DNA from: DATIXJ01 sp963714795
GTDB lineage: Bacteria; Bacteroidota; Ignavibacteria; UBA10030; SZUA-254
DNA length: 17,201 nt
NCBI GenBank assembly: GCA_963714795.1
Contig: CAVQPS010000004.1
Coordinates: 1-17,201 of the forward strand
Direction of reading: 5' to 3'
Shown here: positions 6,304-14,965 of the stretch, piece by piece
How positions within the stretch are numbered: position 1 is the first letter of the stretch
Layout of the letters: each line of letters opens with the position of its first letter
Notes under the pieces: model-generated
Told to the model about the DNA's origin: nothing
Databases searched by the model: none
The model's input: the letters and a program-made list of their open reading frames with translations, nothing else
Translations under genes and position numbers: made by a program

Positions 6304-7584
6304 ATGAAAATATTATTGAAAAACGGTAGAATCATCGATCCGATATTGAATATCGATCGCGTCGCCGATGTTTTTATCAACGATGGAACGATAGAAAAGA
6401 TCGGCGAACAAATTCCATCATCAAAAAATGTGGAAGTGATCGATCTCGACGGCAAAATCATCGCTCCCGGATTTATCGACATGCATGTCCATTTGCGCGA
6501 ACCGGGATTTGAGCATAAAGAAACAATTGAAACAGGATGTCGCTCTGCTGCTGCAGGAGGATTTACGGCCGTTTGTTGCATGCCGAATACGAATCCTGCC
6601 ATCGATGATGCTTCCGTTGTTCGACAGATTATCGAACAATCACAAAAAGTTCATCACGGCATTGTGGATGTCTATCCCATTGCCGCTGTGACCATAGACC
6701 GGAAAGGGAAAGAGCTTGCCCCGATGCTTGAGTTAGCGGAAGCGGGTGCTGTTGCATTTACCGACGACGGTGCGCCGGTTGGCGGCAGTGAAATGATGCG
6801 CCGTGCTCTGGAATATGCCGCGATGATCGGGAAACCGATTATCCAACATGCTGAAGAAACCGACATGACGAAAGGCGGCGTTATGAATGAAGGATTTGTT
6901 TCAACTTCATTAGGTATGCCCGCAATGCCTTCGGCAGCAGAAGATATCATGATCGCCCGTGATATCCGTCTTGCTGAATATTCTCATGCTTTTTACCACG
7001 TTGCACATATCAGCACGGCACAAGCAGTCGATCTTGTTCGGTCGGCAAAAGCAAGAAAGCTTGCCGTAACGTGCGAAGTGACGCCGCATCATTTTTCGCT
7101 GACGGATGAAGCGGTACGGTCATTCGATACGAATACAAAAATGAATCCGCCGCTCAGGACGAAGGACGATGTGGAAGCGATGAAAGAAGGATTACGCGAC
7201 GGAACGATCGACGTGATTGCAACGGATCATGCGCCTCATTCGTTCGACGAGAAACAGGTCGAATATTTGTATGCGCCGTTCGGCATCGTCGGACTTGAGA
7301 CTGCCATCGGTCTTTCGATCAAAGAATTGGTGGTGCCGGGGATTATTTCTATCGTGCAACTTATTCAGAAGTTATCGACCAACCCGCGTACTATTTTACA
7401 TCTTCCGGCGGTAACGATTGCGGAAGGTGAGTATGCAAATCTCACACTGCTCGATCCGGCAAAAGAGTGGATTGTCGATGTCGGGTCATTCAAATCGAAA
7501 TCAAAAAATTCTCCGTTTCACGGATGGAAGCTTACGGGAAAAGCCGTCGGGATTGTCAATCATGGACGCATCGTTTTGGTTTGA
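6304..7584 (+). CDS. pyrC: dihydroorotase (class I, PyrC)
   Basis: The protein has 426 residues and interconverts N-carbamoyl-aspartate and dihydroorotate. Amidohydrolase metal-site motifs are in order: HVHLREPG with H61, H63 and substrate-binding R65; DDGAP near 154-158; IQHAEE with H182; HVAHIS with H235; TPHHFSLTD; and TDHAPH with catalytic D308. The length and the HVHLREPG/TDHAPH pair place it with the Bacillus/Aquifex class I enzymes, in which an Asp can replace the carboxylated Lys that bridges the metals; the Asp pair of DDGAP is the candidate. ATG 6304 begins MKILLKNGRIIDP, the usual first strand. A TTG two codons earlier (6298) is possible but needless. No clear ribosome-binding site lies upstream. 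It is the last gene of the pyrR-pyrB-pyrC operon; carAB, pyrD, pyrE and pyrF are not in the window. Confidence 0.95.
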   Translation: MKILLKNGRIIDPILNIDRVADVFINDGTIEKIGEQIPSSKNVEVIDLDGKIIAPGFIDMHVHLREPGFEHKETIETGCRSAAAGGFTAVCCMPNTNPAIDDASVVRQIIEQSQKVHHGIVDVYPIAAVTIDRKGKELAPMLELAEAGAVAFTDDGAPVGGSEMMRRALEYAAMIGKPIIQHAEETDMTKGGVMNEGFVSTSLGMPAMPSAAEDIMIARDIRLAEYSHAFYHVAHISTAQAVDLVRSAKARKLAVTCEVTPHHFSLTDEAVRSFDTNTKMNPPLRTKDDVEAMKEGLRDGTIDVIATDHAPHSFDEKQVEYLYAPFGIVGLETAIGLSIKELVVPGIISIVQLIQKLSTNPRTILHLPAVTIAEGEYANLTLLDPAKEWIVDVGSFKSKSKNSPFHGWKLTGKAVGIVNHGRIVLV

Positions 7585-7769
7585 CGAAATTCGAATGTCT
7601 TAATTATCCCACAGTTGAGCAGATGCTATCGTCCCTGTCGGTTTTCAATTTTTCTGAATTGAATCGGATTTCAAACATTTTATGCGATGTTTATTGGCAT
7701 GAGTCTTGCCTTTCAATCGATGATCTGAACGTTTCAAAGTCATTTCGAACGCTTGTTTTTCATTCTTGA
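7581..7769 (+). CDS. doubtful small ORF after pyrC, 62 aa
   Basis: A TTG at 7581 overlapping the pyrC stop as TTGA opens 62 codons to TGA at 7767-7769; an in-frame ATG at 7623 would give 48 codons. The product is rich in Ser, Leu, Phe and Asn, with two Cys and one Trp and no recognised motif. No ribosome-binding site precedes either start. A hairpin, TTCAATT (7644-7650) with AATTGAA (7657-7663), lies inside. The 209-nt stretch 7585-7793 is more likely the pyr 3' end and the promoter of the next gene, but a small protein is not excluded. Confidence 0.2.
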   Translation: MTKFECLNYPTVEQMLSSLSVFNFSELNRISNILCDVYWHESCLSIDDLNVSKSFRTLVFHS

Positions 7770-7783
7770 ATGAAGTAATTTGG
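7753..7783 (+). promoter_or_regulatory. candidate promoter of the DUF4783-kinase-pgeF operon
   Basis: TTG at 7753-7755, 20-nt spacer, TAATTTGG at 7776-7783 (7 of 8 to TAnnTTTG). The expected transcription start would be only a few bases before the ATG at 7794, making the mRNA nearly leaderless; that gene indeed shows no clear ribosome-binding site. A short inverted repeat, TTCATT/AATGAA, lies in the spacer. Confidence 0.35.
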
Positions 7784-7793
7784 ACTCACGACG

Positions 7794-8288
7794 ATGAAAT
7801 CACATACCAGGATATTTCTTTTTTGTGCTCTCGTGCTCCTTTCCGGCGGAAAGTTGCTGTCCGGGAATTTTCCTCTGTCATTGTCAGTGCCGGAGAACGA
7901 AGAACAAAGCGGTGATTCGACAAAATCTTTGCAGGAAAAATCCCGTGGTGCACTCGGGCATTGTATCCAACAAATTCAGGACGGAGTCAATGGCGGCAAC
8001 GTCCGGTTATTTTCCGGTCATTTTGCCAAACAGATTTTTGTCAGTCTCGGAGAAAATGAAAACGGATATTTCAGCGCGAACCAGGCAACCATTGTGTTGC
8101 AGGATTATTTTTCTTCGAAACGGAATGTCAAATTCAATTTTTCTACCACCGACGTTTTCAATGAGACGCCGTATGCAACCGGCGGCGGCACATGTTTTTT
8201 GCGCGGAACGATTCATCACTTTCAGATTTACGTATCGTTCGCCTTCGCCGATGGGCGCTGGGTGATTACACAATTCAATGTCTATTGA
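7794..8288 (+). CDS. secreted DUF4783-like protein
   Basis: The protein has 164 residues. The first 25 or so form a signal peptide (MKSHTRIF, then FLFCALVLLSGGKLLSG). No lipobox is convincing, so export to the periplasm as a soluble protein is inferred. Residues 50-164 resemble the DUF4783 group of small NTF2/SnoaL-like proteins of Bacteroidota: an opening helix (IQQIQDGVNGGNVRLFSGHF), a short strand, ANQATIVLQDYFSS, then three strands ending GRWVITQFNVY. No catalytic residues are known for that group. The next start, TTG 8306, is 17 nt after this stop, so the gene probably shares an mRNA with the kinase. The kinase has large extracytoplasmic regions, so a link as periplasmic partner is possible, but nothing in the sequence shows it. 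Confidence 0.65.
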   Translation: MKSHTRIFLFCALVLLSGGKLLSGNFPLSLSVPENEEQSGDSTKSLQEKSRGALGHCIQQIQDGVNGGNVRLFSGHFAKQIFVSLGENENGYFSANQATIVLQDYFSSKRNVKFNFSTTDVFNETPYATGGGTCFLRGTIHHFQIYVSFAFADGRWVITQFNVY

Positions 8289-8305
8289 TTTCGAAGGAAC
8301 TTTCC

Positions 8306-11300
8306 TTGCATCGTCTTGTGCGTAACACCACGGTTTGCAAAATCTTCGTTTCACTGATCGCTTTTCTTTTTTTCCTTCTGCTGGTCACCTTCATTACGGA
8401 ATATATCGTTGCCGGGTATATCGGGGATCATGAACAGGAAATTCTGACGGAAGAATCCGCCACAATACAAACCGATATCCGGAAAACTTTCGACGCCTAT
8501 CAACAGGAAACGCTTCAACGGTTGCATGACCTTACCGGCGACGGAAAACTTCAGCACATTCTTGCCGATCAGAACGAAAACAGCGCTCCCGAAATATTTG
8601 AACTGTTACGTGACTGGAAATCCGAGGATATTTCCCTGGAAGTTTATGATTCTAAAAAAACTCTGATTGCATGGAACGGCACGGAGGGCTCTGCTCTCGG
8701 AGATTCTTTATTCGGTGAACGCGAACGTTCCTTCATTCTCCAGGGACCGATTTATTCTTATTTTGTGATCGTCATTCCGCTTGTTGAAAATCACCAGACA
8801 ATCGGATACCTTGCCGGCAAACGACTCTTCGATGTGAATTATCCGATCAATAACCGGTTCATTACGAACAGCGCATTTACTTCGACATTTTTAAATCGTG
8901 TGCAATATGCTTTGACGTTCGATTTTTCGGATGATGCACGACAGAGTCTCGATTCGACAGTGATGAGTGTACCATTTCAAGACATTGCCGGGCATGTCAT
9001 TGGTTTCGGTTATGTTGCCAAGCCGACAATGGCCATGAAAACAGAAGAATCGAAAGAAGAATATCGAACGATTGAACGCTCACTCGAAGCAATTATCTCG
9101 GCGTGTTTACTTATTATCCTGATCCTGTTTGCCGGTCGGATTTCATCATTGTTCCGAAAAGGGATGCTGCTGACGGCGGGGTTATGGATTTTCCGGTATT
9201 TCCTGGTGACGATTGATTTTCCGTCTGCTGTTGTCCGTTCTGATCTGTTCGATCCGAAATATTTTGCATCACCGTTCGGATTCGGTTTGGCATCTTCACT
9301 CGGTGAAATGTTGTTGACCGCCGTGATCCTTTCCCTGAATGTGATCATTCTCGCCCATTGGTACACGCATTCGGCACGTTGGGAGAATGAGCAGGAACAT
9401 GTTCTTTCAACCGGAAAAAAATTTCTTCGAATCGTTTGGATCGCAATTATCATCACCATTATTCTTTTTATGCTTCGCGGTTTTGTGGCTCTTGTCAACA
9501 GTGCTGTGGTTGATTCCTCACTGCCGTACAACGATCCGACGTCAATTTTACCTTCCATTCCTCTCGCCTCAATGCTGATTACTCTTTTGCTTGCGTCATT
9601 TTCGTTGGTGCTGGCTTCGATTGTCTTGCTTGTTCATGCATTGAAATTATTTAGATCCATCCTTCGGTTCAGTTCGATGGGAATATACTTCTGTCTCTGT
9701 TGTGTTTTGATATTGGCAAGTGTGTTGTTCGGTATGATGGAAAGTGCTCCACTGCTTGGCCACATTGCGAGATTATGTTGTATCCTGATCGGGTTTGGTT
9801 TCGCAATGACCATGATAAAGAATTGGCAGCCAAGAAGATTGACGACCAGCATTATCGTGATGATTGTTGCCGTATCAATAGGACTGCTCATTCCTTTTCT
9901 CGACAATAAACTGCATGATCTCGATAGGAGTCGTGTTGAATTGCTGGCACAGGATATTGTTCGACCGGAAGACAACTGGCTGGCATTTATGCTCAACCAA
10001 TCGCTGGATGAACTTTCCGGAACGGTTGCCCGCCGGTTGTTGGAATCCGGCGATCCGCAGGATATCCAGAAGATGGCATTTACCGGATGGGCAAAAAGTA
10101 TGTTGAGCAGGGAAGGGAATAATTGTTCCGTGACCTACGTGAATCGCAATGGCGAAATCGTCAGCGATTTTCATATCGGTATTCCTCCGCACCGGATGGC
10201 TGAACATGCCGTCGGCATCAGCACGAACGGCCGCGCGGTTCATCGCGGAGTCAGAACACAAAACGGTGAAAGCGTACAATGGTATACCGGTTATTCGCCG
10301 ATCCGTAGTTCCGACAGTTCGGTCATAGGCGGTGTGTGGGTGGAAATTTCCGGAGGGAGAAACGGATTTCTCCGCGGAGAACATTCCACGATTCTCCGGA
10401 ACAGTTCCGATAATGACCAAAATCAATTTCGACCGGTGACGTATTCCGAATATTTTCAGGGGAAATTGATCTCTTCGACTGACGACCGGTTTCCGCTTGA
10501 CCGTTCCTTGCCTTCGGATCTTGATCGTAGCGGTCAATGGATCAACGAAACGATCGAAGGGAAAGACTACGATTCATATTATTTTCGTGATCCGAACGGC
10601 GGAGCAACATCATGGTTCTCCGTCAGTCTCGAATCGCTCGGCGTTCAATGGCACTTTTATACATTTCTCCGCTATATTATTTTTTACTTTTTTTTCATCG
10701 GTGTCGGTCTTGTCGTGTACGGCGTCATCCGGTTGGCGCGGGGAAGAAACCTTCACCGCACTGTTCGCATGAAGTTGTTGATGGCGTTTGTCGTTGTGTC
10801 GTTGATACCGGTCGTCATTCTTGCATATTATAACCGGCAATATGCACGGGAACAGATCGAAGAACTGACGAACCGTCAATTAAGCGACCAGACTTCCGTT
10901 ATCGTTGCTGAAATTCAGCATACGCTCGGACTCAACATCCCGATAGCGCTTGAACAATTGTCGGATGAACAATGTGCAGGAATTGCCAATGATGTAAATG
11001 CGAATTTCAATGTGTATTTCCGTCACGCTTTACAGGCGAGCAGCAAGCCGGAGATATTTTCGGCCGAGCTTCTTGATACGCGGCTCGGTGCAGAAGCGTT
11101 TGTGAATCTTTTCTTCAGGAAAAAAAGTTTTTATTCGGAAGACCAATCCATCGGACTGTTCCGGTATGTTGTGGGATACCGGCCGATTGTCGCTCAGAAC
11201 GGAACGGTCATCGGAGCGATTGCCGTTCCGACACTGTTTCGCCAAACGGATATCGATGAGGAATTGACCCGCCGTAACGTTTTTCTGTACGGAACGTATG

Positions 11301-12187
11301 CCTTCGCTTTTTTCCTTGCCTTGATTGCCGGAACGATTTTTGCAAATCAAATTTCACTGCCGATCCGGAGATTACGTGAAGCGACGAAGCGGCTGTCGCG
11401 CGGTGAGATGACTGCTGAACTCCATTCCGGAAAAAGCGACGAGCTCGGACAACTGGAATCCGCTTTCAAAGAAATGATCTCCGACCTCCGGCAATCTCAG
11501 GAACAGGTCGTGAAAAATGAGCGCGAGCTTGCGTGGAAAGAAATGGCAAAACAGGTAGCCCATGAAATCAAAAATCCCCTGACGCCGATGAAGCTTTCCA
11601 TGCAACATCTGCGGCAGGCATATCACGATCAGGTAAAAGATTTTTCAGCGATTCTTCAACAAGTATCGGCGACGATACTGGATCAGATTGAAACGTTAAG
11701 CAGGATTGCATCGGAATTTTCCCATTTTGCCAGAATGCCGGAACGGAACCTTCAAGTGTGCAATGTTCACGCAATTCTCGAAGAGACAAAACAGTTGTTT
11801 CAACAGGTTCCGGGAGTTACTTTTGTGATGCGAATCGACGCAGCCGAATCTGTCGTTCGCGCTGACCATGAAGAATTACGTCGTGCATTCATCAACATTA
11901 TCCGGAATGCCCTGCAGGCAATGAACGATTCCGGTACCGTGATCATTCAAACTCATAACGATTCCGATCATCTGTTGATCGATATCATCGATGATGGTCC
12001 CGGTATTCCAAAAGAAATTCAGGCACGATTATTCGAACCGGCGTTCTCAACGAAAACTGAAGGAACCGGACTCGGGCTTGCCATTGTCAGACAAACCGTG
12101 AAAGATTTGAACGGCGAAATTTCTTTAGTGAGTGAAATTGGGAAAGGGACAACCGTAACTATGATACTTCCGATCTTCAAATCATGA
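8306..12187 (+). CDS. large multi-pass sensor histidine kinase, NtrY-like
   Basis: The protein has 1293 residues from a TTG at 8306, chosen for AAGGAA 6 nt upstream; an ATG at 8192 in frame would overlap the previous gene by 97 nt. Order: transmembrane helix 11-38; extracytoplasmic domain to about 257; a block of about eight helices (258-277, 285-303, 330-353, 374-397, 420-446, 458-478, 487-505, 512-531); a second extracytoplasmic domain 532-782; helices 783-811 and 822-842; a third extracytoplasmic domain to about 990; helix 991-1012; HAMP about 1010-1065; HisKA with phospho-acceptor H1086 in VAHEIKNPLTPMKLS; HATPase with N-box N1201, DDGPGIP, FEPAFSTK and GTGLGLA from 1253. All kinase residues look intact. 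The HEIKNPLTP box is that of NtrY-type kinases. No response regulator is in the window. The ligand is unknown. Confidence 0.88.
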   Translation: MHRLVRNTTVCKIFVSLIAFLFFLLLVTFITEYIVAGYIGDHEQEILTEESATIQTDIRKTFDAYQQETLQRLHDLTGDGKLQHILADQNENSAPEIFELLRDWKSEDISLEVYDSKKTLIAWNGTEGSALGDSLFGERERSFILQGPIYSYFVIVIPLVENHQTIGYLAGKRLFDVNYPINNRFITNSAFTSTFLNRVQYALTFDFSDDARQSLDSTVMSVPFQDIAGHVIGFGYVAKPTMAMKTEESKEEYRTIERSLEAIISACLLIILILFAGRISSLFRKGMLLTAGLWIFRYFLVTIDFPSAVVRSDLFDPKYFASPFGFGLASSLGEMLLTAVILSLNVIILAHWYTHSARWENEQEHVLSTGKKFLRIVWIAIIITIILFMLRGFVALVNSAVVDSSLPYNDPTSILPSIPLASMLITLLLASFSLVLASIVLLVHALKLFRSILRFSSMGIYFCLCCVLILASVLFGMMESAPLLGHIARLCCILIGFGFAMTMIKNWQPRRLTTSIIVMIVAVSIGLLIPFLDNKLHDLDRSRVELLAQDIVRPEDNWLAFMLNQSLDELSGTVARRLLESGDPQDIQKMAFTGWAKSMLSREGNNCSVTYVNRNGEIVSDFHIGIPPHRMAEHAVGISTNGRAVHRGVRTQNGESVQWYTGYSPIRSSDSSVIGGVWVEISGGRNGFLRGEHSTILRNSSDNDQNQFRPVTYSEYFQGKLISSTDDRFPLDRSLPSDLDRSGQWINETIEGKDYDSYYFRDPNGGATSWFSVSLESLGVQWHFYTFLRYIIFYFFFIGVGLVVYGVIRLARGRNLHRTVRMKLLMAFVVVSLIPVVILAYYNRQYAREQIEELTNRQLSDQTSVIVAEIQHTLGLNIPIALEQLSDEQCAGIANDVNANFNVYFRHALQASSKPEIFSAELLDTRLGAEAFVNLFFRKKSFYSEDQSIGLFRYVVGYRPIVAQNGTVIGAIAVPTLFRQTDIDEELTRRNVFLYGTYAFAFFLALIAGTIFANQISLPIRRLREATKRLSRGEMTAELHSGKSDELGQLESAFKEMISDLRQSQEQVVKNERELAWKEMAKQVAHEIKNPLTPMKLSMQHLRQAYHDQVKDFSAILQQVSATILDQIETLSRIASEFSHFARMPERNLQVCNVHAILEETKQLFQQVPGVTFVMRIDAAESVVRADHEELRRAFINIIRNALQAMNDSGTVIIQTHNDSDHLLIDIIDDGPGIPKEIQARLFEPAFSTKTEGTGLGLAIVRQTVKDLNGEISLVSEIGKGTTVTMILPIFKS

Positions 12188-12197
12188 TCGTCCATTG

Positions 12198-12974
12198 ATG
12201 CCGATAACGAACGAACGCGCCCTGCCGGTGATTCAATCAAAACTTTTCAGCAAATTTCCTGAACTGAAATTCGGGATGAGTACGAGATTGGGTGGCGTCA
12301 GCGACGGTGATTTCGGGATGAATCTCAGTTTTTCCGTCGGCGACAACGAAGTCAATGTCAAAGAGAACCGTCATCGGTTTTTTTCTTCGCTCGGAATCGG
12401 GATTGAAATGCTAGCCATTCCGCGGCAGGTTCATGGCGAAGTTGTCCGTGCGGTGGATGGACCCGGAATGTTCGAACAAACCGACGCACTCATAACGAAC
12501 AGTTCCAACGTTGCACTGTGTGTTTCGATTGCGGATTGTCTGCCGATTTTTATTTTTGATCCGGTCACGCTTTCACTTGCCGCGGTTCATTCCGGATGGC
12601 GTGGAAGTTGTGCCAGAATTCTTGCAAAAGCAATTGCTCTGATGCAGAAAACCTACGGAGCTGATCCCTCGGACTTTATCTGTTATATCGGGCCGGCTGC
12701 GAAGTCGTGCTGTTATGAAGTCGGGGAAGAGGTTGCACAATCCTTTCCGGCGGAATATGTTATCCGGACAAATTTTCCGAAACCGCATCTTGATCTTCAA
12801 AAAATGAATAAGGATATTCTTCTTCAGCATGGAGTTCAGGATACGAATCTTGAGGTAGCAAATGAATGCACGATTTGCAGTCCCGCGTTGCTACACTCCT
12901 ACCGGCGTGACGGTAAACGATCCGGCAGGATGATGGCTGTCATTTGTCGTATGGATTCGTCGGGAAATGATTGA
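12198..12974 (+). CDS. pgeF: peptidoglycan editing factor PgeF (YfiH/laccase-domain family)
   Basis: The protein has 258 residues, normal for the family. The metal-site residues are H79 in RQVHGE, C114 in SIADCLPI and H131 in VHSGWRG, followed by YIGPAAKSCCYEVGEEV and the C-terminal CTICSPALLHSYRRDGKRSGR. Members were first called multicopper polyphenol oxidases; E. coli YfiH keeps L-Ser out of peptidoglycan precursors in place of L-Ala, and other members act on purine nucleosides. The protein is cytoplasmic. ATG 12198 lies 10 nt after the kinase stop with no good ribosome-binding site; a TTG at 12195 gives one residue more. Close spacing suggests the same transcript as the kinase and DUF4783 genes. 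Wall-related glmS follows but has its own promoter. Confidence 0.88.
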   Translation: MPITNERALPVIQSKLFSKFPELKFGMSTRLGGVSDGDFGMNLSFSVGDNEVNVKENRHRFFSSLGIGIEMLAIPRQVHGEVVRAVDGPGMFEQTDALITNSSNVALCVSIADCLPIFIFDPVTLSLAAVHSGWRGSCARILAKAIALMQKTYGADPSDFICYIGPAAKSCCYEVGEEVAQSFPAEYVIRTNFPKPHLDLQKMNKDILLQHGVQDTNLEVANECTICSPALLHSYRRDGKRSGRMMAVICRMDSSGND

Positions 12975-12993
12975 TTTAGCGTGATTTACGGCA

Positions 12994-13026
12994 TTGTTTT
13001 TCGTCCTATAAATTGGTACATTTTTG
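12994..13026 (+). promoter_or_regulatory. candidate glmS promoter
   Basis: TTG at 12994-12996, 20-nt spacer, TACATTTT at 13017-13024 (followed by TG). The 83-nt gap before glmS is too short for a glmS ribozyme and shows no such fold, so expression is probably set here. Confidence 0.45.
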
Positions 13027-13057
13027 TTTGATTTTATTCAAATGAGGAAACGGAAAT

Positions 13058-14890
13058 ATGTGTGGCATTGTCGGATATATTGGTCCTAAAAATTCGTTAC
13101 CGATTTTACTGGAAGGTCTTCGCCGGATGGAATATCGCGGCTACGATTCTGCCGGAATAGCATTGATCAATGAAAACGGTTTGACGATCATAAAAAAAGC
13201 GGGTAAAGTTGCCGATCTTGTGAAAGCGATCGGCAAGAAGGAGTTGTCATCCGGTATTGGTATCGGGCATACACGGTGGGCAACTCACGGTGAGCCGAAC
13301 GATGCGAATGCCCATCCACATTGGGATTGCCATAAAGAAATTGCCATCATTCACAACGGCATCATTGAAAATTATGCTACCCTGAAACGGAAGCTCGAAC
13401 ATGACGGACATGTGATTCGCACGGTCACCGACACGGAAGTACTCGTTCATTTGATCGAAGAAATGTACAAACGGTCGCACGATCTTTTTACCGCCGTTCG
13501 TCAGGCCTTACTGGAAGTAGAAGGAGCATACGGCATCCTGGTCGTGTCCACGAAAGAGCCGGATAAGATTATTGCGGCCCGAAAAGGAAGTCCGCTGGTC
13601 ATTGGCGTCGGTGAGAATGAAAATTTAGTTGCATCGGATGCCGCTGCGCTTGTCGATCATACACGTCAGGTTATTTACCTTGAAGATGGTGAAGTAGCCT
13701 GCTTGACTGCAGATTCGTTGGTGACGAAAACGATTTATGACGAAGAAATTATCAAGGAAGTGGAAGAAATTACGTTCGATCTTGAGCAGATTGAAAAAAA
13801 GGGATACGATCATTTCATGCTCAAGGAGATTCATGAACAGCCGGAATCGATTCGTAATTCACTCCGTGGACGTTTGCGGGTGAATGAGGGAACAGCGAAA
13901 CTCGGAGGGCTGGAATCGGTCATGGATAAATTGGAGAAGACTCAACGCATTCTTATCACGGCTTGCGGTACCTCATGGCATGCCGCGCTGGTCGGAAAGT
14001 ACATGATCGAACAGCTTGCCAGAATTCCTGTGGATGTCGATTATGCTTCGGAGTTTCGATACCGCAACCCGGTGATTCGTCCCGACGATGTCGTTATCGT
14101 CATCAGCCAGAGCGGTGAAACTGCCGATACTCTTGCCGCCCTGCGCGAAGCGAAATCGAAAGGCGCAACGGTGATCGGTGTTGTCAATGTAGTCGGTAGT
14201 TCTATTGCACGGGAGACCGATGCCGGTGTTTACATTCATGCGGGACCGGAGATCGGCGTTGCGTCGACGAAAGCTTTTACGTCGCAGATTTCCGTTCTGT
14301 CATTGATTACGTTATTGCTTTCCCGCCAGCGCGGAATGGATCGGGAACGCGGTCAAATTTTAGCGAATGATCTTCTGGCGCTCCCGGAGAAAGTGGAATC
14401 GATTTTTAAAGAAACGGATCACATCAAATCGATTGCCGAAGAGTTCCGCAACGTGCAAAACTTTATTTACCTCGGTCGTGGTAGCAATTTCCCGACGGCA
14501 CTGGAAGGTGCTCTCAAGCTGAAAGAAATTTCCTATATTCATGCCGAAGGATATCCTGCCGCAGAAATGAAACATGGGCCGATCGCATTGATCGATGAAA
14601 ATATGCCGGTGGTCTTTATCGTTCCGAAAGATACGATCTACGATAAAGTTATCAGCAACATGCAGGAGGTGCGGGCCCGCCGCGGAAAAATCATCGCCAT
14701 TGCGAATGAAGATGATACGGAAATCGATAAACTGTCGGATCATGTGATTAAAGTTCCGCGCACGCTGAGCTTCTTTGGACCGATCGTGAATACGATCCCG
14801 TTGCAATTGCTGGCATACTACATGGCGGTTACGCGGGGATGCAACGTCGACCAACCGAGGAATCTCGCCAAAAGCGTTACTGTCGAGTGA
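13058..14890 (+). CDS. glmS: glutamine--fructose-6-phosphate aminotransferase (isomerizing)
   Basis: The protein has 610 residues, the standard GlmS length. It makes glucosamine-6-phosphate from fructose-6-phosphate and glutamine, the first step to UDP-GlcNAc for peptidoglycan and lipopolysaccharide. It starts MCGIVGYIG, so Cys2 becomes the N-terminal nucleophile of the class II glutaminase domain (about 1-220, with GHTRWATHG and HNGIIENY). Two SIS sugar-isomerase domains follow, at about 290-420 (ITACGTSWHAA, SQSGETADT, GVASTKAFTSQ) and 460-600 (LGRGSNFPTALEGALKLKE, AEGYPAAEMKHGP). The C-terminal DQPRNLAKSVTVE is the conserved tail that channels ammonia. GAGGA lies 9 nt before the ATG. It appears to be a single-gene transcript: a promoter precedes it and another precedes the next gene. 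Nothing is missing. Confidence 0.97.
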   Translation: MCGIVGYIGPKNSLPILLEGLRRMEYRGYDSAGIALINENGLTIIKKAGKVADLVKAIGKKELSSGIGIGHTRWATHGEPNDANAHPHWDCHKEIAIIHNGIIENYATLKRKLEHDGHVIRTVTDTEVLVHLIEEMYKRSHDLFTAVRQALLEVEGAYGILVVSTKEPDKIIAARKGSPLVIGVGENENLVASDAAALVDHTRQVIYLEDGEVACLTADSLVTKTIYDEEIIKEVEEITFDLEQIEKKGYDHFMLKEIHEQPESIRNSLRGRLRVNEGTAKLGGLESVMDKLEKTQRILITACGTSWHAALVGKYMIEQLARIPVDVDYASEFRYRNPVIRPDDVVIVISQSGETADTLAALREAKSKGATVIGVVNVVGSSIARETDAGVYIHAGPEIGVASTKAFTSQISVLSLITLLLSRQRGMDRERGQILANDLLALPEKVESIFKETDHIKSIAEEFRNVQNFIYLGRGSNFPTALEGALKLKEISYIHAEGYPAAEMKHGPIALIDENMPVVFIVPKDTIYDKVISNMQEVRARRGKIIAIANEDDTEIDKLSDHVIKVPRTLSFFGPIVNTIPLQLLAYYMAVTRGCNVDQPRNLAKSVTVE

Positions 14891-14897
14891 ACTGTTT

Positions 14898-14927
14898 TTG
14901 TTTTCTTATTCAAATTTTCTATCTTTG
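14898..14927 (+). promoter_or_regulatory. promoter of the short-chain dehydrogenase gene
   Basis: TTTG at 14897-14900, a 19-nt spacer and TATCTTTG at 14920-14927: an exact match to the Bacteroidota consensus TTTG-N19-TAnnTTTG. It lies in the 75-nt glmS/SDR gap, 38 nt before the start codon. Confidence 0.7.
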
Positions 14928-14965
14928 TTTTGCTATGAAAACGATAATGAGGGAAAGGATATTGC

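Noticed and set aside
7644..7663. Intrinsic terminator after pyrC
   Set aside because: The TTCAATT/AATTGAA hairpin is short and A/T-rich with no T-run after it, so it is too weak to call.
8192..8305. Upstream start (ATG 8192) for the histidine kinase
   Set aside because: It would overlap the DUF4783-like gene by 97 nt and add a segment with no kinase-like features; TTG 8306 has a well-placed AAGGAA and leads straight into the first membrane helix.
9010..9558. 182-codon ORF on the - strand
   Set aside because: It is antisense to the kinase membrane block, Arg/Ser/Ile-rich with no motif; it is a shadow frame.
9875..10537. 220-codon ORF on the - strand
   Set aside because: It is antisense to the well-supported kinase frame, with no start signal and no recognisable domain.
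12975..13057. glmS ribozyme upstream of glmS
   Set aside because: The 83-nt gap is too short and A/T-rich, and shows none of the conserved core; a promoter accounts for it.
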